Below the pieces are notes generated by a model, which saw only the letters and a program-made list of their open reading frames with translations, ran no database searches and had not been told where the DNA came from. Below are positions 37,201-49,200 of a stretch of 64,000 bases of DNA, piece after piece (within the stretch, counting starts at the first letter, position 1; every line of letters begins with the position of its first letter). The DNA comes from Tenebrio molitor. Its lineage: Eukaryota > Arthropoda > Insecta > Coleoptera > Tenebrionidae. The position numbers and the translations under genes are program-made. Location of the stretch: the NCBI RefSeq assembly GCF_963966145.1, contig NC_091048.1:27900001-27964000 (forward strand), in the 5' to 3' direction.

Positions 37201-40200
37201 ATCGGGTGAATGTCACGTGATTAATTTTGAGGAGTGAAAATTGTTACCGCATTTTATGGCATTTATTTTTATTTTCCATTTTTCCCATTTCCTTTGTAAT
37301 TCCACATTTTCGCACTTTTTATTCGAGGCTTCTTGGATCTATTTATTGTTTTCTTTGTTTTTGTTAAATGCCACACCGCATATGAAGTACCTATAAAGAA
37401 ATAGTTTCCCAAAGATGCGAGAACATTTTCTTCTTTATATTTTGTCAGTTATTACTTAAAAGGACGTTTTGTGCGGCGAAGATAAATCAAAGAAAAGTTT
37501 CCTGTATCTGGTGTGCCCCAGGGTTTGGTGCTGGGCCTACTTTTATTCATAATTTTTATCGCTTACGTTTTACGACGAAATTAAGAAATTCTCACATGCT
37601 GCGATAACGATAAAATTTGTATAATTATAACGAAATATTGTAGAATGCAAAGATAAAAAAATTCCCCTGCGCTGTTGGAGTTAGAAAAATGAAATCTGTG
37701 AATTGAAAGAAGTGCATCAGAATATATCTTTCCAATATAATTTGTACCAATTATAAAATAATAACAATACAAACGTTATGTGGTCACTTAAAGGACAATT
37801 GTTACAGTTGTACGAATCAATCTACGAACTGACTTTTGTTTTCCACATCTAATTAGCCTCCTGTGGAGAACACGTTGGTGAGAAAAAACACCAGCGATTA
37901 TTCGTATATGTATTGTAATCGAGCGGCCGCCATCAAACGCCATCTTCGTCGGGGTATCTTCATCCCCGCCGGTCCATTGTTGAATCGGACGCTTATTGTG
38001 GAGATGTCTGAGCTTTCGCCTCGAAAATTGGTAGCTGACAACGCTGTCAGTTACATAAATTCTTGACTAATCAAATTACCGACCGCGCACAATGCATAAT
38101 ACATGAATTGTTACACGGCCGTCTCTGATACCGACATAAATTTAAATGCGCCGAACAATCGGAATATGCTAAATTGGATTCATCCCGGGCCACCGTTCTT
38201 CGCGGGTTCGCATTCAAACGTCACTCGCGAGCTTTCCCTCGACTTTTCCCACAGACACAGATCCGCATCGTCGGTCGCGGAAAAAAAAAGAACGCGGACT
38301 CAAGGTCGTCCGAGGTCGCTCCTTCATATATCATAATCGGTTGACGGCGTCTGACAAAAATAAAATCGGAAACCGCTAGTTTTGATTATGCGGTACAGTT
38401 ACGGTCACCTTTCGGTGGAATGTTGGTGTTTTTTTTTTTTTAAATTTTTAATATCGTTTCGATTTATTTCAGGATGGAGAGCTTCCAGGAGGCCGCCATG
38501 CAGATGCTGAAGGAGTTTCGGGCGCTGTTGCAACACTCGCCGGTGCCCCTGCCGTGCAACAGGTTCCTGCAACTGCTGGCTCTCAACATGTTCGCCATCG
38601 AAAGCACCCAATTGAAAGGTGATTTTTAACTCGGGTACAACGGCCTTAAATAAACTCAACAGAAGAAGTCTCTTCTCCGCTCCGGAGAGTCCGAATGCGA
38701 GCGGCGTCATCGCGCGTAACCCCAACCGGTGACTCATTCCGTATGAAAATTTATTCATAGCCGGCCAAGATAATCACCATTTAATAAATCAATCGATCCG
38801 AGTTTTTCTCGACGCCTCCCTGCTCTATATTTAGAAGTGTTAATGCGCCCCGAGACTCGTCGCTTCTTTTCTTTCGCTTTGTTGTGGCAACCGTCCACGA
38901 GAGGGTGACACTCTCGCCGCCCAAAAACTGCCAAGGACGTCGACACGCGTCGCGATTTCGTAACCGTTCTTCTCGACGTAATTAGGGGGGCGTGCTAGTG
39001 CGTTCGATGCGTGTACGCATCCATCACGTCACGATGGATACGTGAAAATAATTGCGGGAGGTCGACGGACGAAAATTCCATCGTGCGAGCGCGTTGCACC
39101 GGCTCCGCGGAGCTTTCCTCCAGCGACTTCCGCGGCGTCCGGGAAACGCACCCCGTGTGCAATTTGCGCGATTTCGCGCCTCCATCCGGGCCACTTCTGG
39201 GCGAATCGTGCGATTCCGCGATGGAGATATCAACGTCAGGTCAAGGTGCATCGGAGGCGGATTCAGAATAATGCGAGCCTGCGGCGATCGGCCGGAGAAG
39301 AATAAATCTAAATGGGGAACTGAAATTTGTTTGTCGTAATTCGTTTCGGGTCACCACTGTTGCGTGTGGGAAAATCGTACCAAATCGACATTTGTTTCGT
39401 CGAGAAACTGTAAAAACAGCCGTGTTTGCTCGAGAATTGCGTCGCGGCACATATTAATATCGCGTAAAAAATGACTAACTAGTTTTTCAAATGCTGCAAG
39501 AATCTAGTTGCGGACATACTGTTCAAAAACCTAGTTGGAAACACGAGTGTTGACATCGATTTAATTGACTCGTCAGCGGATGCACTCGTTTTTCTTGTCG
39601 CATGTCTAGCGAAAAGACACGTGTTAATTGACAATTATTTTAAAAGGTTTTCGAAATGTTGAAATATGTACAGGGTATTTGACGACGGAATTTAAAATGC
39701 AACCCACAATACATTTGCAAAGTTAACGTGGATATTTATTTTCGTCATTCGCTTGGTGTGTCAAAATATGTGCTTCTTTCTACTATCAAGGTTTTCCATT
39801 TCATCACGATTCTTCTTATAAGCAAAATTTTCTTTCTGGCAAAAACTTCACCAGAAAGCCGGAATTCACAAAAGCGGGGACGAATTGAAATGTCCTTTTC
39901 AAAAGGCAAAAAAAACTTTGTAAATTAGAAAAGATGCGCTTTATCATTTTGTGCAACTTCCTCGTGTCGTTTCATTTATCCTTATAATTTTCTCAGGCTC
40001 GAATCGTTAAGATGAATACAATTTATGGGATGGGAAGTTGTTTCTCGAGCATAACTGATCGGCCACAAGTGTATTACCAATCGAAGAGTGCATCAAACAG
40101 TTCATTTGACCCCGCATATTTTTGGAAACGAAAATTTTATTTAAGTTCTCAACAATGAAATATCAAAATAGATTTTATTTTGGACCGTTTCGGCAATACA

Positions 40201-43200
40201 TTTGCGATTTGGTCCGGTGTCGAGCGGCGCTCCCGGACCGGAATGGAGCGCGTTCGTGCAGAGGAGGAAAAAGGACATTTCCAGCTCGCAGCAGGTTTCT
40301 CGTCCGATCGTTCCGGTGCAATCTGTTTAATTAAATCGGTTACAGTTAGAAGAGGCGATATCGAGAAACCTCCGAGTCCGGCTCGCGTTCTAAAGATAGC
40401 CCGTGTGGCACGCAGAAAAATGATTTGACGTCTCTCCGAGTCGAAACTGTCTTCTGGTTCTCTGCCTCCGCACCACGTCCGTGCTTCTATTTGCGGCTGG
40501 TTTTTCTTGTCGCGTCCTCACGTTTAATTTTAGATCTGCATCCCGACCGGTTCGTGCCGATCCACGTCGCCCCAGAAGTCCGCCCCGGTTTCCGGCGCGT
40601 CCGCCCGGAAAAAACCTCTCGCCGTCGACCTTGCCAAGGTCGGCCGAGTTGAACACCCCCGGTCGAGAGATAACGGCCGCGACATGTCGCACCGCGCGTT
40701 TTTTCCGTACTGTTATGCCAAGGCCGCGATGGACCCTCCGAAGAAGAGGCGACAACGACCGTGGAGCGATGGCGTGGAACGTCCATTGTCGGTCGGCGGC
40801 GGGGCAGGGGCGGCCGAGCAATAACGAGAGCAAAGTGAAGAAACGGCCTCGTAAAAGCTGCAAGATCGGCCAACGTTCGGCCTTGAAACGGCCTTGGCAG
40901 GGGTCAATCGGGGACAAAGCGCGGCCTCCGGCTCTCGGATGCGAAAACGTCCCGTCCCCGCCCGCGCCACCGCCTCTGAAGACGACGACGACGACGAATT
41001 TCTCGCGCGACACGCGCCCCCCGGGGGGTGGGACGGTGCGAGCAAATTGGCTCGGCTAATGAGGCCCGAAGCGCACCAGGTCGGTCGGCGCCAGCTCAAG
41101 AATGTCCGATAATTACGCCACAGAACATCGTTCTGTAACGGACGTGTTTCGCCATGTTTACAAACCGAACGCAGCCTACCCGGAGGCGAAGGCCTCCGAG
41201 CTGTGGCACACAATTAGGCCGTTTTTTACGCGCAAATTAACGACCGACAAAAACAAATCGGATTCTCGGAATGCCTCTCGCGACGTAAACAATAATTACG
41301 CTCCGCAGATCCCCAGCTCCAGATGCAGGCGGGCTACAGGTCGGAGCTGCAGGAGCGCGCCCTCGTCGTCTCCCTCCAGATGTTCAACCTGATCCTGGAG
41401 CGGTGCGTCTCGCTGCTCGAGGAGAGCGGACGCGATCACCTCGCCGCCCTGCCCCAGGACGTCCACGTCCTGTTGCCCGCCGTCAAGATCTGGTGCGACT
41501 GGATGCTCTGCCATTCGTCCGTCTGGAACCCGCCCCCGTCCACTCAAGACTTCAGGGTCGGGTGCGTCTCCACCACGTCCCCGTCGTCCTTTTTCTCTAA
41601 TTGTTTATTATTTTTTAATTCGTTCAGGACCCCGGGTGACGCCTGGGCCCGACTGGCCACCCTCATGAATCTACTGGAGAAATTGGACCAGACGACGGCG
41701 TCGGCGCTCGTCTCCGAGCACCAGGAAGGTAAATAAAATGAGTGCCCATCAAACGAAATTACCGATCAGAATCAGTCGTCAAACTGTGGACATGTTAATT
41801 AAGTTAATAACGAACGATACAAACAAGACGAAAATGAGTTGAATTAGAAAATTACGACGTTGGCAGGGACTAAATTAAAGTCAAAGGCAGCCTCGTATCT
41901 TATCGTTGCAACATTAATTAATTAACAGTCCCATTAGATGGTGATGGGATCAGATGGTCTTGTAATGAGTGCATAAAATGATTGCGAACGCGTCACGCAC
42001 GGACTGATTCGGAATTAACGCGAACTAACGGGACTTTTCCGTTTCGATCCGCGTTTCGGACGAATGTGGATATTTTGTTGTCTCACGTTGAGAAGGAAAC
42101 GTCCACTGAAATATTTGCAAAACTCGAAACGATGCTGTCTTTTTTTTTTATACGTACAACGCGTCCCAGGAGTAATAACATTTTCATGAATGATTTTATT
42201 TCAAAATCGCTTCTTTATTTTAGCACTTAACGCCCCATAAATTAACGAGCCTTTGTCCGGTAATTTGTCCCAATGACAATGACCGTGAAATAATCGTTTT
42301 GTCATAATCAAGTACACCCACCGTGTTTTTAGAATATTTCTCTGCGCGCTGCGGTCGAGGCAGAGAGATAAGAACGTTAATGGCGATGGTTTACGTTTAA
42401 TTCGATGATTTAGAAGTGAATAGTGAACACGCAGACATTGTGTTGACTTATGGTGAAGCTTTGTGCATCTTGTGGTGCAGCATCATCGAGATCCTTGTAA
42501 GGTTGCGGCCCACGAGCGTGGTTTACCACGTTCTGAGCAAATCGAAAACGTCGAAGAAATGTCGCGAAATACGATTTGGAGAATGCCAAAAGTACAACAA
42601 ATGCGTCCGAAGAGTGAAGTTTTTGCAACGATTTACCTCGGAGTACAATACGCACGACACACATCTGGACAGGCGAAAATCCTCACGCTGTCAACGGAAC
42701 GCAATTTGCAGCAGTGCTTTTTTTTTTCTTTTTACGGGTGGAAAATGCTGCAACAACAGAATATTTGCGAAAAAATGGAAGAATTATTTCGTCGCCGCCT
42801 TCAACGTTGTATGGAAAATAACTCGGCCAGTTCGAACACTTCTTGTGATTAATTCGTTCAATGCAAAAGCTGAAGCAGACGATTTTAAAGGAAGACTTCG
42901 AGAAAGATGCAGCGGCCTTACTTTGCTTTTACGATGAGGCAAGGGGGCGGAGACCCTCGGTAAGTTGCTATATTAATTGTGGCTCGTAAAAGACAGACGC
43001 AGCAAGTATTTTTTTTTTGAACATTAATAATTGGTGGATTTTTACTCTGAGCCTCTAATTATTGCAATTATTTTGGGAAACGTTTTGCAATTATTTCAAG
43101 TATGGGCGTTTGATTGGGGTCTTTCTTGTTGTCAGTTGTAGCTTGTTGTAATGATCAATAAACAACGACCATAATATTCTAATTACAGATATTTGTTTGT

Positions 43201-46200
43201 TTTTTTATATTTTTTTTGGTAAAACATGTTTTCATTTACTACCATCATTCCCATTTCACTCTTACGACCCACCACTTAATGTTATTATAACACAGCAAGT
43301 TGTAGCAAAAAACAAAAAATAACTGCAACTGAAGGGTTTAAGAAAAAGTACCTGAACATGTCGTTGACGTTGCGACTGACGCGTTCTCTATTACCGGTCG
43401 AAATTAATGTACATATTTCTGGGACACGTTGTATATACGCGAGAGTTCGTGTTTCCTGCGTGGACTGCGCTACGTACAGGAAAGTTTCCACTCGGAGTGA
43501 ATCAACTCTGCCATAAAATTGCCGCGGTGCATTCGACCATTTTTTTCCCATTCGTTAAGGATAATTGTGGAGAATTTGAACAATTTTTTAACAATCTCGA
43601 GAGGAAGCTGTGCAAAACGAGCATCCGATATCGTACGATGAGGAGATGCCGGCTCTCAAAAAATGGATTCCGTTGTTTGAATTGAGGAGATTAACGAAAA
43701 CGGTTTCCGTTTACGTGGAAAATGTTCGGGACGCTTTGAATTCTTGATTGTTTGAAGACGTTCGGTGATTGTTCAGAGTTTTCGGGGGAATGCGGCGAAA
43801 GGTGGAGAAAATTGAAAAATACGAAGCGAAACGAGCTTTGCGATTCTCATTTTGCCGCCGTCTTAGCTGTCGATTTTTATCCAACACGGAAATAATTAGA
43901 TTGGGTTTTAATTTTTTCTTACCGAGGAAATAATTTTAGACGAAGATTAATCGAATTGAAAAATTGAAAATTAGGAGGTGCGGGAAAAGTTAAATTCCGA
44001 AAACGGTATAAAACATTTCACTTAAATTTATTTCTATCCTGTAGGACTAAAACAAAATACAGGGTGTCTCAAAATTCGCGAATTCCAAATTCAGAGCGTT
44101 GTAGGGGATCACTTCAGTAGTCCAAATATGGAAACTAAATTTAAAAAATCAGGACCCCCCCTCCACACACACACAAAGATACCTTGGTCTGAAGGTGCAC
44201 TCTTTGAAGTGCGTTTTCTACAAATACAGGCTGAAAAGTTCAGTGTTTACTGTTATTTATGGTGTAAATGATTATGGAAAATAAAAACAATTTTTTCAAG
44301 AATAGCTTTATTTTGGAGTAAAAAAATCTTTAATTTTTGTAATTTTTCTTAAAAATGGAACGGCAACGTAGCTAGAATAGTATTTTGTCACTGTGGATAT
44401 GAAGGCTGCTATGTATTGAACAAAATTAAAGTGCTTATATTTTCTTCAGGAAGAGCGATTTTTTTTTTCTAAGTATTTTTCGAGTTCCACTGGGTCCTTC
44501 CCTACCACACTCTGAATTCGGAATTCGCGAAAATTGAGACATCCCGTATAAAAAGATTAAATATTACCTTATAAAATAAAATTTAAAAAATAATTGTATG
44601 TAAATTTCGTTTTCAAAATTTGAAGCAAGCTTTTGACTTTCAGCGGATTACTTAATATACATTAAGGCAACAAAAAACTAATGCTACCTCATAAACATTT
44701 ATTTTACAGACAGTAACAACGTCGCTGCGTTCATGCGCGCAAAATTCCCACTTGTAAAAAAAAGTGCACAAATATCTGTTTGAATTCCTGCTCATTACTG
44801 AAACAGAAACGTCAAGGGAGAATCATTAGACGCTAAATTTTGAAATAATTAAATGTGACTTCTGAAAGCAGAATGAATATTGGATGTGATAATATGGAAA
44901 TAAACGTTTAATTTTTCGTAATTCTCTTGAAATATGGTCGGTGCAGCAGTCAATAAACCTGTCAGATCTGTTCCCAAAACGGTCATGATAAATGCAATAT
45001 TCGCGTTTTATTTATGAGATTCTCGTGAATTATTTTATCCCTCTGGCTGGCACGGTGACAGTAAAACGGGTGGAGTGGTAACTTTACACCGTCGCAATTC
45101 CAGATTTTATCAATATCTCGGATTACTTTTTGATTTGTTTTTTTCGGTTGGCGATTTGTGAAAATCGTCTTCGTCAATCATACATCTAACGGCGACGCGA
45201 AAAGATAACCGTGCACTGACAGACAGGTGTGCCGAAAATGTGGAAAGTGTCGAGCGCTTCGATTTCGTCGAAACCCGAAATTGACTTGTCGACCATCGCT
45301 CTAAAAATCCTTTTGTGTCGAATTTTTTCCCAACACGGAACGGCGTTTTTTTTTCTCTCGTTCCTTCAAAATCTCCTGCCAGATCCGAGAACGAATCTAA
45401 CCCGACAGTATAATTATACGTGCAGACGAACTTTTTGCGGTTGCGTTCTCGTCCGAGCCGCACGTATCTAAATTGCATTTTTGATTGTTCGTCGTTCCCG
45501 AATTGGGCGCGGCCAATTTGGACGGCTTGCAATTTCGGCCCACGTAGAGATCTCCCGAAATAGAAAGAAGAAACAAAACAACAGCAAAAAACAAAAACCG
45601 ATCATTACAGGTTACGAACAAGTGAAGCTGCCGGAGGACAGCGTCCTCAACGGATTCACGCCCTTGATGGTGAACGAGCCGGACGTCAGCTACGCACCCA
45701 AGGATCTGGACTTCGAAGTCGCCCAGTTCGCCCTGCGGATGAACAAGTTGTTATTTTTCGGTACGGTGTTCCTGTGCGGGCTGGAACCGCCCGTTTTGAA
45801 GCTGGAAATCGAGGACGACTTCAGGGAGTACGTCTCGGTGGTGTGCACCTCGAACAGCAGGGACTCCCCGGTCGCCTCCCAGGATCTGGTGAGTGAATCA
45901 CCCGAATCGCGACGAACGATCGAAATACGGAAAAGAAAATTTTCTTTTTTTCCAAAAACAACGTACCTTGCGAAAGTTATCTATGTTCAGGAAACATTTC
46001 AAAAATTGTTTTTTTTTTAATTAATGTTATGCCGAGGTAAAAATTACAAAAAATAGTAGATTATATCATTGAGAGTAGAAGTGAGCCTTTTTGTGCTAAG
46101 CCCAGAGATTGACGACCGAGGCGAAGTCGAGGTCGCCAACTGGGCGAATGTAGTTACTTTTTTTTGCGCTCCAGAAGCAAATCTATTCGAGCTCTACAGC

Positions 46201-49200
46201 TCCGCCCCTTCGTCAAAGCTTCACCACCTGGTGCATATCCTTATCTTTCGTACATTTTAAATTATCCGTTTTCGCCAAGGTTCGCAACAACGACGTCCTG
46301 ATGGAGAGCTTCAGCGACGAAGAGGAAGAGGAGATCTCGAACGGAGGACCCGGTGACGAGGCCCCGTCGGAGGTGCGCGAGTTGCTCTGCCGAAAAGTGG
46401 AACTGGAAAGGACCCAGAGACGACAGGAGTTGCACAAACAGCGTGTGAAGGTAATCGCACGAGCCGCGATCGTTAAAATCTCTAATTGACAGCGAAACTT
46501 GTTCGTTCCCTTGGAGTTCGTAGAGCGCGGTGCGTGACCGATCCCCACGAATTATTTATTATTATATAACCCGGCCCGCGATGATTCGATTGTGCCTAAT
46601 TGACGCGAATTCAATTACGTTCGTCCGGATCAATTTTGCCGATCCCCCGTTTTCTTTTTGCAATATGCCAATTTCATCGCAGCGGTACTCCATTGTTGCC
46701 GGCTATTCTGTGAAGTTCAGTATGTTATTGGAAAAAGTCCATAATAGCTCCTTCAAGGAGCCGTTAGATCGTGAAATTGAATAATTCGCATAGCGTGTAA
46801 CTGTAGTCGTGGTGGATTTTTGTCGGCGGCGAGGGGCGCCGCTCCCATCTCGCCGTTTCCTCCGACTTTTTCGGCGGCTCCACCGTCGAGACTTTAGGTC
46901 AGTGGGTCCGGGTTGCGATCGATATTGTCCGCGCGAGGTGCATCCGAATTCCGGGGCGGTCAGGAACCGTTGCGGGCCGTGGGAAAGCGTGGGCGTGCAT
47001 GTTGCACGGGCACTTCCTCGTGCGACACACACACACTTGGACCTGTGCCAATCTACCGGTCGAGAGCCGGCCGGATGATTGGCGGATCTCCCGCACGTGT
47101 ACCGTTACCGTCGTCTCTTCGGCGCAGACGACGGCATTCCGCTGCCGTCGAACCCGACGACGCAACAAACAGCGGACACATCCCCCGAGGACGGCGATAA
47201 ATCTCGGCGAAACATTGTCGTCGCCCGACCGTTCGCGGAAGAGCCGGAGGTGCGGCTCTTCTGCCTCGAAACTCCTGCTCTGAACGCCAATTCTCTCCTT
47301 TCCCGCAGAAAATCCTCAGCCAGGCGGTGGTGAGCGTGCACATCGAGGTGCGCCCCAAGTACCTCGTCCCCGACACCAACTGCTTCATCGACCACCTGGA
47401 CAGGATAACCGCGATCACATCGTCGCACGTCTACGTCCTGATGGTGCCCATCGTAGGTAAGCTTCCGAGAGAAAAGAGTCGAAAAAAAAATCGGCATTGT
47501 GCGTGCACCTGTCGCGAGTGCATTGACATCGACAGAGGCGCGTACTCACTTGCACTTTTCTTTCAACTTCGTGACGGCTCTGCGTAACTCATCGTTTTGT
47601 TCGATTGCGGCAGTGCTCAGCGAGCTGGAAGGTCTGAGCAGGGGCGGAAAATCGCCGACGCCGTCGACGAGGAGCGCGCTCGACCCGCAGCACGTCAGGA
47701 AGGTGGCGCAGGCGGCGAAGAGGGCTCTGGTGTACCTCAAAAGCAAGCCGCCGGCCGTCAAATGCGTGACGACGAAGGGGGCGGTACTGTCGTCGACCAC
47801 CTTCACCACGGAGGACGACTCGATGATGGACGCGACGTTCAAGAACGACGACAAGATATTGGCCACCTGTCTGGTGCTGAGCAAGGGACACAGGGAACAG
47901 CACGCCGTCGAAAGTGAGTATCCGGAGGGTCGGGGGTGGCGGGTCGTGGGCGGTCGAGAAGCTTCCACAGAAGCGGAGTCTTTCGTATTTTTCTTGGGTT
48001 AATAAAGGATGTCGAAAAAAAAGAAAGCCTTTGAAACTTTGATGGATTTTTAGCTGGTGATAAATAATAATAATAAATAACTTCTACAAGTTGGCAGTTC
48101 TGAATCGAGACTTGTTGCATTAAATAATTAATCGATGTGGATAGGAAGAACAAGATTTATTTTAGTCAACAGAAGGACCGATACTGTCATTTGAAGTATG
48201 TATAAAATAAAAATTTGACAACGGAAATCGTGGCACACGTTTTCCGTGAATAAAGAAAAAAGAAACTCAGATGCTAACAATCGCTTTTCAACAGTTCTAA
48301 CAGGATCAGGTAATGTGAGCATCCGATTTGGGTTTTGTGAAATCTGCAGCTTAGAGTGACTCGAAGTACCACAAAAATGCATTATTTTTCTGTAAACATT
48401 TTGTATAAAGAGAGAAATAATACAGGTTTAATGTTGTCACCTTGTGACACTCCTAAGATGTTTTGGCGAAAAAGTTCTTTCAACAAAATCAAAATGAAAG
48501 TATTTACTTATACACCACACAATTTAACAAAAAATAAGAGAAGAAAAAAGTGAAAAAAAAAACGAGAGCAACAATTTTAAACAGGTGAAAATCGAAAAAT
48601 TATCTACAATCAGCAAAAAGTCAACTGTAAATAGCAAGATCCAAAATATACACAACGAGCAGTTTGAAGAAATCTCCGGAAGTGCAAATCATAGAAAGAA
48701 AACACATGTGAAAAAAAAATTGCAACGATATACATACAGGGTGTAACAAAAATAAATGCATTAATTTTAACTGGTAATAGAACTCATCAAAAGGAACAAC
48801 TTTTCTCTCTGCCATTTTGGCCAAAAACGTTGCGTAATGGGTCAAAAAAGTAGGAAAGATTTTCCTAAAACCGTCCATATCTCCAAAACGAAGCTACCTA
48901 AAAACGTGAAACAACCAGATTTTTACGAAGTGGATTTTTTGCTATACGGGTAAATTTGTTTGAATTTCGATTTCGGCGTTAAAACACGTCTTCTGGATGA
49001 AAATGGACGTTTTTTTCATATTAGCGCTGATCTCAATTAGCTAATTCATTATGTAGTGGCGTAGGGCTATTTTAGTGACAAATCTCTCAAAATTTTTTTT
49101 TGGAATTAAACATCCTTTTTCGGCAAAATGGTAGATAGAAAAGTTGTTCCTTTTGACGAGTTGTATTACCAGTTAAAATGAATGCACTTATTTCTGTTAC

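Noticed and set aside
40390..41213. Overlapping long frames on both strands in Smg6 intron 6
   Set aside because: GC-rich intron sequence; translations are Arg/Pro-rich with no domain.
43390..43440. Possible foldback end (complement of ttctgggacacgttgtatat)
   Set aside because: Resembles a TACAGGGTGTCCCAGAA end, but no partner end was found nearby.
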